Below are positions 10,501 to 22,651 of a stretch of DNA of 64,000 bases, piece after piece. Both the position numbers and the translations under genes were made by a program. The notes under the pieces were generated by a model that was not told the DNA's origin, searched no databases, and saw nothing but the letters and a program-made list of their open reading frames with translations. This stretch comes from Pelecanus crispus (Eukaryota > Chordata > Aves > Pelecaniformes > Pelecanidae). Each line of letters starts with the position of its first letter. Position 1 is the stretch's first letter. The DNA is taken from assembly GCF_030463565.1 (NCBI RefSeq), contig NC_134651.1:11792734-11856733 (forward strand), in the 5' to 3' direction.

Positions 10501-13500
10501 TATCACAGCCACCACCCTCCACTAATACTGAAGATATCAGTAGCTTCAGCACTCATGGGCAGTAATCAACATCATAGAGAAATGCAGAGCATTACTGCAG
10601 TTTTAAATGATGTTACAAGTTTTAAGACTGCTATTGAATTATGGGATCTGCAGGCAGAGATGCACAGGATTTCAGGCTTGTCGCTTTCTGACACTATTGT
10701 GGCATTGGCCTGAGTCTTGGCAGAAAAGGACACATCTTTGCGGGAGTTCACTGTTTAGATATCTAGTCCTAATGCACATTTTTGGTCTGATGCTGTAGTT
10801 AAGGGAAGCTGTCTTTGCACAGCCTTCAGCCTGCACAAGGACATCACCAGCTGCTAGAGAGAGCTCTGGTTCATTCAGCACAGATCAAGTGTGAATTCTG
10901 CAGCGCAAAATTATCCAATTTCAGTATTTCAGCAGTGCATCCTCTGAAGAACCAGGCAGAGGGCAGCAAAGACCTCTTTGAAAGGGCTGTGCCTGCATTG
11001 CTGTCACTAGCTTAGCAAGAGCTAGCTTTAAACGAACCAGTTTCACCAGGGTACGCTGGAGTTCATTACATGCTCGTTTGCCATCAGCATGAGACTAGTT
11101 GAGGATGAGATTCAAATGCTACAATACAATGTCCTTAATAGATTTCTTGGACACTTTGGTAAAATGCAGTATCTGTGGGGTTTCTTGTTTACTAGGTGCA
11201 TGGATATTATTCACTGTGACCATGCTCTTCTGCCCTCTGATCAAGATAAGAGGTCCATAATTTTCTCTGTACTTGTAGTCTCTTCCACATAAGGGAATGC
11301 TGTGCACTGGGGTAGCTCCCAATAAATTACTGTGTGTCTTGCATTAACCCTTGTTTTCTTTAGGTGAGATAGTGGCATTAGACCAGGCCCAGATGTTGGA
11401 AAAACAAAATAATTATACAACTTAAAATGTGGGAATTGCATCCACAAGGTTTAGACACAGAACATTCATTCCATTTACCCTGCCTCTCTCCTTTCCTTGC
11501 TGTTAAGTACTGCCAAGAGAAAAGAGAAAACTCTGCTATAATTAAAAAAACCCGTCACCAACTCCACCCCGACCCCCCAAACCAAAACAGAAAACACTGA
11601 CTAGAATAATTCTGGCTTTTGGTCATCAGTTTTAGCAGGTTGATGATTTTTATCCAGCTTTGCAGGTGAGCTGCTCCAGGAGGGGAGTCAGTTAGGACTG
11701 AAAATTACTTGCCTCTTATCTTTATGATGTGTTTGACAAGATAGCTAATGCAGAGCCGACCAAAATGATTCTCCTTGAACAATGCTGTCACTTGATCAAA
11801 GAATGCCCTGTAATCCATAAATCTGAACAGTAGAAAGTGCCTCAACAGATCAACCTAAAGTGCTTAATGAACAAAGATAGAGGACTTACCTTTCACCCTT
11901 CCCTTTATGAAAGGTGTCTTGAGCACCAACTCCTTTAGTGGGTTACACTAAGTGCCAATGTTGGAAAGATGATTTCCACATGGACCGGTCTCAAGGAGTG
12001 TGATCTATTGTTATTGTTCACACTTTCCTCATGGCTGGCTGGCTGTAGTAACCTGTGCCACTCCCTGTTGACACCTGTTTGATTGCACATTGTTATTATT
12101 AGTAGTATTATTAGTATTACACATTATTATTATTCACCTGCAGTTTTGGTGTGGCATGTGCATGTAGTGGCATTTTCAGGCGTTAGGGAATTCTGTGTTT
12201 AAGACTGTTCATGGTCATAAGTTAGTCTCTGTAGACTTTTGTATTATGTGAGGCATGCTAAAATTTCATTGCTGTTTGATCACACACTGTGTTATTCATA
12301 GGATCCCCAGGGGGAGGATGGACATTGCTAATGGCAAAGGTTGCCCTCAATTTCTCTACACCCTTATCACCCAGTGGGTCTATTCAGACTTATTGCATCA
12401 CCAAAATTTGCACAGAACCAAATACTGCGTGACTAATGCATCCATAGCATTTCCTGTGGCATCTTCATTGTACTGTCTGAATCCTGTGTAAAAGATAACA
12501 ACTAAATCTTCACAGCTCCACGTACCATCACCCTGCTTTTGCTAATGGGGAAACAGTCCCTGTAGCCTCTATGCCAACATTTCCAAAGAGCCTTGTATAC
12601 TTCACTGGCTAAGCTTAGGGCCTGAGTTGTTCAGCAGCTTTAGCATGTATTCGCATTTGTGTATCAAAATATTAAAATAAGATAAAATTAAATATTTATA
12701 TTCAAAGCACAACTGCAGTGGCTGCAAGCTGTGAGTACATTATGCTTCTCCAGACCTGAGCTTTGTTGTCTGAAGGCAGACATCCATTCAGTGAATGTGT
12801 AATTGGCAATTGGCTACATCTGAAGGGTAGGGACTGTGACTTGCCCAGCAGTACGCAGGCATTCAGGGTGAGAAGCCAGCTCTCAAAAGTGGTTTTCTGT
12901 TGGCTTGGCCAGAAGATTTTCTTGCTATTCTCTGTCTTTTCATGACAGCATCAGAATTCAGCATCAGCGAGATGAAGCCTGAGACAAGAAGACAAAGCTT
13001 TCTGTAATCTGGATTTGTTCACAGAGCAGGGGCTGCCAGGCACAGTGCTGTGGATAATGTGTCACATAATTAAAGACTTTTATGCACCCTAAGGTCTGAA
13101 CTGAGCTTTACCATGGGAAAAACAATCTTTGTTCTTGGATATTGCTGTCTGCCTTTCACTGAACTTGAAAAAGAAATTCAAGCTGATGTGGAATCGTTCA
13201 GTTAGCTTGAAATTAAAATATGTTGGGATGTTACATCCCTACATGTGCAACTAGTACTGCTTGCTTTCATATACTTGCACTGGGACCTACAGTAAGGGGG
13301 ACATAAAACTTCATCACAGTGCTCAGCTGGCAAGTATTTATTTCTTGCTATTTCAGCCTTGTGATCTACCATTTCTATGCTCTTGCTCAGCTGCTGGTTG
13401 AAGTACAGAGTTTTTGAAAGCTTGAGTTAAAAAACAAAAACCCAAACCTGTTTTTTAAAACAGGATAAAAAGCTTTTCAGTTATTTTAAAACTTTTTAGA

Positions 13501-16500
13501 CCATTGTTTTGAACAGTTAGATGTTAATTCTGTTTATAAAAGCAGTTTCATTATTGTTTCCAATTGTAGATGAGATTTTCCTGAATATAAGGCAATTTTT
13601 TTTCAAAATCCAGTGTTTGCACTATCTGTTTGTGATTCTGGTCCTCGTTTGGTCATGCAGTTTTCTCTTTTGCATCCATAAACTGAACACCATAAGGATC
13701 TCTGGGGGTAAAACATGAATCCATTAAAAGCAGTTGCAAATGTGTCACACAATTGTGACCACATTGCTTAGAAGATTTTGTCTTAAAACAGATCTGGCAT
13801 ATTTGAGAAGTCATGTCTGCTGTGCTGGAGAAATTTGCTTGTGACAATTAATGACATGCCTTTCAGCCTGGAACTTGTTATTAAAATGGGTGAGGAAAAG
13901 ACGAGAGGTAAAAGAAGGTGTGTGTGATGTACATATTTAACAGGGTTAAATCTCTATAGGAAAAATTAATAGACCAAAAATGTTTGGCCTTCACAGTGCT
14001 GCAGGAGGTTTTTTTTTATACAGACAAGTACAGAAAACCAGCTGTGAAATGTGGAAAAACACCATTCTCTGGCATTGCTTCGTGTCTGCTAATTGTACAG
14101 TCTCTGGAGTTATAATATGCAAATATGCAAATACAAACTCTCGTGCTGTTTTGTCTCCTGGTTTCTAAAAGAACAAAGCAGTCAGTGTGATCTTGTGAAG
14201 GTGGACAGGAAATACCAAGAGGCTCATAGGTCAGTGAAGACATCTCATTCTTCCTATTTATTCATGGATTTTTTGGTTTTTTTGGTAACTTGTGTTTTCT
14301 GGGAGCAGATCCAGCTCCAACAGGTTGTAAATCTGCAGGATATGTTTGTTTTGGAGAGGTCCCAGTGACTGAAGTTTGAGCCGAGGGGAGACACCTGGCT
14401 ACCAACCCCAAACAAGCTGCCATATGAGCTGTGCCTATTTCTGGAAAGTCACAGCAAATGGAAAGGGTGAGATCACCCTGCTGTAGAAACTGCCTGGAAA
14501 TACTCAACTGTCCTTTGATGTGGTTGTCCCTGTTGTTTCCAGCACTGCTGTGTAAATGTTAACAGTTTCTTAGAGCAGCGGAGAGCTACTTCATGCATGT
14601 GGCTGTTCCGGCAGGAAGGAGTGATGTGAAAAGCAAGAAAAATGAAAGTGAGGGTGAATACCTGAGGCAAAAGGGCAAGATCTGAGAAGTGCATTTGAGG
14701 CTTCACAGAGGTTTTGAGGAGGGGTAGCTGATATTTCAAGTACGTATCCTGAGAATTTCTGCAAGCTGAGTGGATTTTCCAGTTGGTGAAATGGTTTATA
14801 AGATGTTCTGAAGAAAAATCTTTCCTGAAGCAAATAAGCCTGGAAGAAGTTGTTTTCCCTGCTCCCTACTTTTTTCTCCAATTGTACAATAGTTCTTCAC
14901 CCTCTGAGGGCACTTCTTTTCTCCTCTGTCCCCAGGTCCAGAACTGCAACCTTGTGCTGTCCCATGCACATTCGACACCCCCACGCTGCCATAAATCCTC
15001 ACTCCAGCTGTCGCACGAAACCAGACTGCAGAGGAGCTGACAGGGACAATATGTAAAAGTGATGGATGTTTAGGATGATACATATTGTTTTCTGTGGTAG
15101 AAGATGGCTTTCCTGGTTTATATGAGAAACTCCGAGGCCCCTCTCAGCAGTATTAGTGCCAGCAATAAAATTTCTTGCAGCATAATATCTATAGGAGGAG
15201 CAACAGTTTTGACCTCAAGTAGTATTTCTCAATCCCTTTTAACTGAACACCCATGGAACTTTTTCTTGGGAAAAGGACCTTTTCTTGCATATTAATTTGT
15301 AATCAGTGGCTGCCACCCGACTTACCCTTTGAGCTGTAAGTAATTGTCAAATGCTGAAAGCTGCTGAGTGTGCTTGCCATCTTTCTTTAAAGTCACACTA
15401 GCAGAGTTGCTATAGGTGCTGGAAGTTATTTCCTGAAGGCAGGCACTGAATGGCAAAGCCATAAGCAGCATTGTCCGAGGGCTTTCTTCCATGGGAGATT
15501 CAGATAAACGTGGAGGGGCATTGATTAGCTTTGTCCCTCCCTCCCTCAGGGAACTGGCAGAAAAGCACCAAAGAACCAGCACAGAGGCAGATGCTGAGAG
15601 AGAGGGCAGATTAACAGGGCTTGTTGGGGCACAGTCCTGGCTGTAAGATCAACTGTGAAGGGAATTTCTTGCCACACACAGTGTGTAACCCTCAATCCCC
15701 CTGTTCTCTTCACATTAGCTCCTTGCAGTGCAAGTCCCCATCATTCAGCTCTCCTTGGAAGCAAGAAGAAAAAGCTTCCCTGAGCAGGGAAGAAAGGCAT
15801 GAGTCAGGCTTCCAGCCACTGCACTTTATACATGGCTAATTGTCACATTGCTACTTTAGCAAAACAGATGTCCTCTGTTAGCAGCCTAATGCAGTTAGTG
15901 CAATACTTCAAAAGGCTGCTGTTCCTGCCACCGTGCTGGAGATTTAGGAGTGTGTGTGTGATGGAGAGCTATTAAGCTTCTGTGCTACTGCTTGATTTCC
16001 CCCCCCCCCCCCCCCCCTTTAAGATATATAAAATCAAATACAGAAATGTCACCTAAATCTTTCTCCAAAGTACTTTTGGAGGCTTATTTCGGTTGTTAAG
16101 TCAACTCTCAAACCTGAAATGTTATAGAAAATAGCCCTGCTTGAGAAAAAGCCTGTGAGGAATGATGGTGTAAGTGAAGCCTCTGGAACTGCCAGTCACA
16201 ACTTCAGGTTTGGTCAGAGGATGTGTTATCTTCTCATGGTTATGAGCCATCCTGACCCTCTGTGATGCCCATGTGGCTGCTTCTATCTCAGTCTTCTCTT
16301 GGTTTCTACCTCCTGTTGCTTGACTTCTGTTTGCCACACCCTAATTAAAGACTCTGGGGAGTTGTAAGTACCTGACTGTAAAGGATTTACAATGGGAAGT
16401 CTAAGGTGGAGATCGGTAATGGGGTTGGTACAGCTCCACTTACACAAATCTGGGACATGTATTGCTACAAGTTGAGTGTAGTAATTATGATACATTATTG

Positions 16501-17489
16501 AGATCTGCTGATTCTGCCTTTCATGTTTTGCATTTAAATTCCTACCATGTAAATTTAAGGATATTAATACTTGCCTGATTAGCAAGTCTGCTCTGTTACA
16601 CATTTTAAATATAAATAATCATGTAATGCTGTGTAATTTCTTGCCTTCATATGTAGGAATAGATATCTTTGCCTTGACAGATCTAAAATGCAGTTAATAA
16701 TGATAAAGCACCCTGAGATACTTGATGGAATATGAACTAAAGAAGGGAAATCATTGCTTATTTTTAGTATTGTATAAAGTAAATTGGAGTTACAGGTCAG
16801 TGCTTATACCTTGAGGGCTTTTTGTTTGTTTGTTTTTTTAATGCTGGTTTAGAAGAATACAACTCCTGGATGTCCTCATCTGGAACATATGAACTGTTTA
16901 AAGACAAAGACAGGGTGGGGGTTGTATTGGTCTTGCAATCTTTTAGTCTTGTAATCTTTATTCATTAGCTTGTTTGTTGACTGTTATACATTATTGCAAC
17001 TTTCTTGGCCTTTCTTTGCCTCCAAGTCTTCTCCTATTTTAAAATCTGCTTCTTATTTTGCAACCACTGGTACATACACCTGCATCCCTTTAAAACTGTG
17101 TTTCTTTTCCATGTGCTTATTCTCTTTGAGCTTTCTCCTGTATATGACTTTTGTGGAAGCTGTGAGTTTTGTGTTGCTTTCTTGTTTGGGTCAGAGGGCC
17201 ACACTCCTGCCTATGTTCTTCTGGGCACATATCTGCCAAGCTTACTATCCGCAGTCAACCTGGTATAGAACATGCCAAGGCTGAAACACTCATCTGCAAA
17301 TGTTCCCTGCTGGGTAAGTTGGATCTAACCATCCGAAGTAAGTCAAGATCTATCTCAAATATTATTGTCATTTTTTGTGCTGAAAAGATGTAGCTATGTC
17401 AAGTCAGTCTCTGCGGTTGGTACTTTCAGTTGAGAATGACTCTCTCCATAATATGTCTATTCTGAACACAAAGAAAGATTGCCCAGCTC
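4549..17489. other. Intergenic DNA between CYP2 copies 1 and 2, left part
   Basis: About 13 kb in which I recognise no gene, RNA gene or clear transposable element. Open frames here are short (143 codons or fewer), have no recognisable domains and lack exon-like borders. Local low-complexity tracts include an imperfect ATT-rich run near 12091-12141 and a C19 run at 15999-16017. Old, unrecognisable repeats or regulatory elements may be present. Confidence 0.6.
15999..16017 (+). repeat. Poly-C tract (C19)
   Basis: Nineteen consecutive C in intergenic DNA. On the opposite strand this is G19. It may be length-polymorphic or mis-called in the assembly. Confidence 0.95.
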
Positions 17490-17974
17490 ATTGGTCCCTC
17501 AGTACAAGAAAGACATGGAGGTGCTGGAGCATGTCCAGAGAAGGGCAACGAAGCTGGTGAAGCATCTGGAGCACAGGCCTTATGAGGAGTGGCTGAGGGA
17601 ACTGAGGTTGTTTAGTCTGGTGAAGAGGAGGCTGAGGGGAGACCTTATTGCTCTCTACAGCCACCTGAAAGGAGGTTGTAGTGAGGTGGGTGTTGGTCTC
17701 TTCTCCCAAGTAGTCAGCAATAGGACAAGAGGAAATGGCCTCAAGTTGCGTCAGGGGAGGATTAAATTGGATATTAGGAAAAATTTCTTCACGGAAAGAG
17801 TAGTCAAGCATTGGAACAGGCTGCCCAGAGAGGTGGTGGAGTCACCATCCCTGGAGGTGTTCAAAAAACGTGTAGACGTGGCACTCTGGGACATGGTTTA
17901 GTGGGCATGGTGGTGTTGGGTTGATGGTTGGACTGATGATCTTAGAGATCCTTTCCAACCCTAATGACTCCTAG
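17490..17974 (+). mobile_element. CR1 non-LTR retrotransposon, 5'-truncated 3' end
   Basis: The translation across 17479-17901 is the C-terminal end of CR1 ORF2, with [50 protein letters not shown] and [15 protein letters not shown], ending with a TAG after DMV. The CR1 3' UTR follows (ggcatggtggtgttgggttgatggttggact), and the terminal ATTCTATG repeat is degraded to aatgactcctag. 5' truncation is the norm for CR1 copies. The roughly 137 sense codons left are still open, so the insertion is not very old, but the element lacks the endonuclease and most of the reverse transcriptase and cannot move on its own. Confidence 0.93.
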
Positions 17975-18049
17975 TTTTTACTTTAATTAAAAAATAATCC
18001 AGCCACCAAACCAGGAAACATGAAATTAATTATTACTCTACCCTTAATT

Positions 18050-18140
18050 GGTTTAGTGGTGGACTTGGTAGTGTTAGGTTAATGGTTGGACTGGATGATC
18101 CTAAAGGTCTTTTCCAACCTAAACGATTCTATGATTCTAT
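18050..18140 (+). mobile_element. Second CR1 3'-tail fragment
   Basis: A short CR1 3' UTR piece, ggtttagtgg...ggttggactggatgatcct...ttttccaaccta, ending in the intact terminal repeat gattctatgattctat. It lies 75 bp after the first CR1 in the same orientation. It is either a separate, severely truncated insertion or the product of a local duplication. Confidence 0.88.
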
Positions 18141-21100
18141 TTCAGACTTCTGAGACCTGAGTGGGAGGGGAATGCCATCCTCTCATATTTGGGGCTATTT
18201 TGAAGTCAATCTCTTTGTCCTGGAGGGTGCCCATTGTTCTACTTCAGGGTTTGTCTGTCCCTGGTATGTCTGGAAATGCTTAAGATTTCTTGGTCAGGCA
18301 TGCCGATGTATGTGTCCTCTAAATCTCTTTTGCTCCTTCACTCAATGAGATTGGCTATGGCACTCGTTAGTCCTTGGCCTGTATGTGGCTGAGGCAGGTT
18401 TGATGCCAAGACTTCTGGACTTCTCAGTGCAGAGCTCCAGGAGATTGCATCTGACTCTCAGTCTTCCCACCTTCCTTGGAACAAACTACTTCGTGGTTTT
18501 TGGCTTTACATCTGACTGCACTGCCACTGACCCAATGGCTGCCATCTCTGTCAATGATCTGGCTTCCTGAGTTTCACTGTTCTCTCAATCGTGAGATCTG
18601 CAAGCTTTATAAACAATTTTTTTAGATTTTTCTTAAATTAATGGTTTAAGGTAATTGAAAAACATATTAAGTAATGTAACTTCAATACTGTTGCTTTATC
18701 AACCAGATCTGTAATATTTTCAAATAAAGAAAACAAGTAACTTTAATTTATGACAGAGATTGTTTTCTTTAATCTGTGAAATTTTAAGACTAGAATGAAT
18801 GCCTTTCGGGACATAATGCTTTCTTTGGTTATTCTTAGGGTGAAAAACATGGGCAGTCAGCTACTGTTCTTGCTTTAACTTTGCCTTGTCCAGTTCCTTT
18901 ATCCCACGTACAGTGATACCCTCAAGGGTATTTAATTTGTCAGTTTTACTAATTGTTGTGAACTTTTAAGTATCTTTATTTTGGTATCTAAATATGACTT
19001 TTTCCTTGTCCTGTTGGTTTTTCCCTAGTTCTGTGTCAATGAAAATTATTTTCACTAGTGGTCAGTACAAGCTTTCAACATTTCCCCAACCCTTCACTCT
19101 TCAATAGCAACTCTCCTGGATTTTAGCTTAGGTGTATTTTTTGTGATAAGCTATTATGACACACACTTCTGGGTGCCTAATTTCTTTCAGGCTTTGTGGG
19201 AGTCTCTTGCGGAGCTTGTTTGTTTAGCTTAACTTAAAAGCGCTCTGCCATCAGTGTCTTGTCATCATGCTTTTCCTTATTCATGGCAGTCATTAGTAGT
19301 GCTGTGAAGAAACCACTGACAGAGGTTGAGATGATAAACTGCTCCAGCTGGTAACATCAGCATTGCATTTTACAGTTTTTGCCATATTTTGGCAGTGCTT
19401 CTCTTAGACATTTCTGAAAAGATGGTATTTGTGGACATTGAACTTTCCCCCACTCCCCCAGGTCTGTACAGCCTCACTTACTAGCAGCAATAGCACAGTG
19501 CCTATTGTCCTACAAAAAGGATCCTAATGTAAGAATGTTGATTTCAGCCTCTTTTGTAAAAATAGAAATCTGTTTTTCTGTCAGGCTTTAGAATTTATCC
19601 TCTAACATCCTTTTTACTCATCTTTTCCCATTGATTTTCTTAACCCTTTGGAGGATTTTGCTTGCATCCTCAGGCTTGTTATGCAGAAATTATGGATATG
19701 ATCTCAGGTACTTTGCATATTCCTGCATCTTGAAAAAGTCATCCATCTATTCCTTACATAGATAAATCATCCAGTTCCCTGGTAATTTCACTCAGAGAAC
19801 ATCAAGTAACTCTCCTCTTCGGCAAACCTTCTGCAAGAAAAGTTCTTGCAGCAATTGGGATCAGGGATGCCAGGCCCATTTCTGTTGTCCTTCCCCATTT
19901 TTATTTTGGATATTAAGGTCACATCCTTTGTTTTCTTCTCACTCTTTGTGCCACCTCAAGTCCAGCCTTAGTGCTCTCAGTTACTAGGCACATTCCAGCT
20001 TGTGAGTGTTGCAGGTAATTGTGGGTGAGGCAAAGCATAGCAATGTATTGTGCAATTTCCATTTCTAAATACTAGCTATTTGAAGCCTCACTCAAAGCAA
20101 TTGGCTGTTACTTTGTTCCAAATTTATGAACAGTTCTTGTGCTTTGGAGATCCTAATTCCTGACATTCCCTCTTACCAGATGTGTTTCAGTTCATTCTTA
20201 GTATTTAAGTATCGACATCTGAGAGCTGAAATTAAACATTTGCTTGCTCAGGGATATCAGGACCATGCTTGTTTGATTGTCACATTACCTGCACAGCTTT
20301 ACTTTTGCAAACATTGTACTAATCTTTCCAAAACTTACTTCACAGTGTGCTTTTATGTTCACTAAAAATCTTATTGAAACTTCAGCTTCCTGACAACTTT
20401 CATTAAAACTTGCTCTTCTTGCCCTCTGAGTCCACTTCTTTGGACTGCACTTTCCTTGGGTTACTATCTTTTAGGAAAGCTGAGTTTTCTGCCAAAGATA
20501 TAAACCCAGCAAATATTGCTGATAGCGTGTCCAGAAGATAAGGCATGAGACAGACACAGATCCATGCCAACACAAGATCCCTCAGCCTGGTTTTGTTTCC
20601 AGTACAGCTTATCCAGTGACATCAGGCACTGGTGTAAGTAACTATTCATACATCTGGGTTGGAAAATTCTGAAAACAACGAAAAAGGAAAGGTGATGGTA
20701 ACATCTGGTAGGATAAACCTCTGGCTGGCTCATTTAGCTTCATCCTGCTTCTGACACTGGTGATTTGATTCCGATTAAATCTGACCCATGTTCTGAAAGA
20801 AGTGAATGCATTTACTGATGCTACACCAAATATGAAATGTCTAAAATGAAGCAATGGAATAGTGACCAAACAGATAAGAGATGAATATGATTGTATTTAG
20901 TCTATTCATGAAATGTATGTAATTCAGCATTTCTTCTGACTTCATCTGTCTGCACAAAACTAATTTTGTGCTATTTTTTTCAAAATTTTAAATCTGATAT
21001 TTTGGGTTGAAGAAACTATTTTTTCTGATTTTATACTTGGCTGATTCTGGCCTCACAATGGGCAGTTGTACCTGACTGCACTGGTCTTAGCAAAGCCATG

Positions 21101-22069
21101 GAGCCCACCTCAGCCCGCTTCCCACACATGCTGCCCATAATGTCTGGTTAGTTTTGCACAGATAAGGTCATAAAAAAACTACTTTTCCATGCTGTCATCA
21201 CTGTATAATGCAGTCATGTAGGTACCTACAATAGCTGCAAAGTTTGGCCAAATGAAGGAGATGGATTGGTATCACTGAGTCACATTACTTTCTTAATGTC
21301 ACCAGGTTGGCAAAATACTGCATTTATGAATGCATTTGAGGGCAGGGAAATTTCTTGTTCAGACTGGTACTTCATTTTTAATGAAGACACTTTCTCTTTG
21401 CAATGCAAGATACAATCCTCTGGGACTTGATACACAGTATTTTCCCCAGTCTGTGTTTCAAACTAGGTGTTAATCCCTTCGTTATCAGAGGAGACATTTT
21501 CTATGTGTCCTATAAACTTATTGATAACTGGTAATAATAGCCAGGATTATGAAATTTGTAAAAAATGTAGAAAATAAACCAAAGCAAACAAAGCCTTCAA
21601 TTAGGTTACATACTAAAAAAGTCTAAAATAATTACAATTGGAATGTTATATTAATTATTTTTTAAATATAATGAATGTTAATATTCTGATTTTTAAAAGT
21701 ATTTAATTCTAATGTGAGTTTTTAAGCATTATCTCCATGTCATTAATCCTTACTTGGTGAAACTGTTATTTTTTCCATTTACTGGAAAAAAAAGCTTGAC
21801 TGAACACTCAAGGCCAATTTTTCAGAAATTACACCTAACAATTTTGTCTTCTAATTGCATGCTTAGTTGCACCTACTATTGGTTTTGCCTTGTGAACTGC
21901 GTGTACTGGTAGGCAAATCTGAATTTACAGCCACATTTAAAGATAAGTTAAATAATGTTGGTGACTAAAGCACCTGGAAAATCTACCCTGTTGTAACTGA
22001 CATGTAATGCCCATAATCTGAATTCAGTGATTCTGAGATGAACAGCTATGTGTGTTTTTAAAGTTCCCA
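18141..22069. other. Intergenic DNA upstream of CYP2 copy 2
   Basis: AT-rich, especially 21540-21720, with no recognisable gene or repeat. The promoter of copy 2 probably lies within or just after its right end, but no TATA box or CpG island was identified. Confidence 0.5.
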
Positions 22070-22098
22070 AGGTGGGTGAAACTGAGTTTCACTCACCT
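22070..22098 (+). promoter_or_regulatory. 29-bp palindrome upstream of CYP2 copy 2
   Basis: A near-perfect inverted repeat centred on G22084. The arms are AGGTGgGTGAAACT and AGTTTCACtCACCT, with one mismatched pair. It starts about 410 bp before the ATG. The arms contain AGGTG(G/A)-type sequences that loosely resemble nuclear-receptor half-sites and GTGAAACT, which resembles half of an interferon-response element. A regulatory role is inference. Confidence 0.45.
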
Positions 22099-22459
22099 CA
22101 TATCCAGTGGTCAAGAAGGGCTCTTACCTGGTGTCATTCCAATCCAGATCTCCCAATACACACCAGCAGTTCCCCAACACAAGCTTCAGGACAAATACCT
22201 TGAGTACAAGCAATTCCACATTTCCACACTGTGGCTTGCTGTAACCAGCTAGGTATGCTTTTGGTCAGGGATCAGCTTGATGTATCTCAGCATGGGAAAT
22301 GCATGGGGTGCAGGAAAAGGGCAGGCAGTGATAAAGAGGGAGGGACAGAGGGAGGGAAAGGAACCGAACTTTACAGAACTCAGTCTGCAGAGAGAACTGG
22401 TGGAACAAGAGGGAAGATCACCTTGTCCAAGCTCCAGTACCTTCTGTTTGACAGAGACA

Positions 22460-22475
22460 AGCTGATAAATCAGCT
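22460..22475 (+). promoter_or_regulatory. 16-bp perfect palindrome just before the start codon of CYP2 copy 2
   Basis: AGCTGAT-AA-ATCAGCT, seven paired bases on each side, ends five bases before ATG 22481. It also contains the in-frame TAA (22466-22468) that fixes the start. It could be a small 5' UTR hairpin or a protein-binding palindrome; neither is shown. Confidence 0.4.
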
Positions 22476-22480
22476 CTGAA

Positions 22481-22651
22481 ATGCTGACAATAAGTCAAGC
22501 TTTTGTAGTCCTGATCATTTTTTTGTTAATTGTTGAGTTTTTCAAACTGCGAAAGGCATGCAAGCAATTCCCTCCTGGACCAACTCCTCTCCCATTGCTT
22601 GGAAATTTGGTGCACCTGAATTTTCAGTTTCATCGGGATCTTCTGATGGAG
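22481..22651 (+). CDS. CYP2 copy 2 exon 1 (signal anchor, proline hinge)
   Basis: Encodes residues 1-57: a hydrophobic run [14 protein letters not shown], the basic stop-transfer patch KLRKACK and the hinge [13 protein letters not shown]. The donor is gag|gtactt, phase 0. There is a G at -3 of the ATG and an in-frame TAA five codons upstream. Confidence 0.92.

Noticed and set aside
12091-12141. ATT-rich run as a possible array or CRISPR-like repeat
   Set aside because: Imperfect trinucleotide low-complexity DNA with no regular repeat-spacer structure.
12820-12870. Possible second MIR-like piece (gtgacttgcccagcag)
   Set aside because: Only about 16 bases resemble the MIR core and the flanks do not continue the match.
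17488-17811. 107-codon - strand open frame
   Set aside because: Antisense shadow of the CR1 ORF2 end, which is clearly on the + strand.
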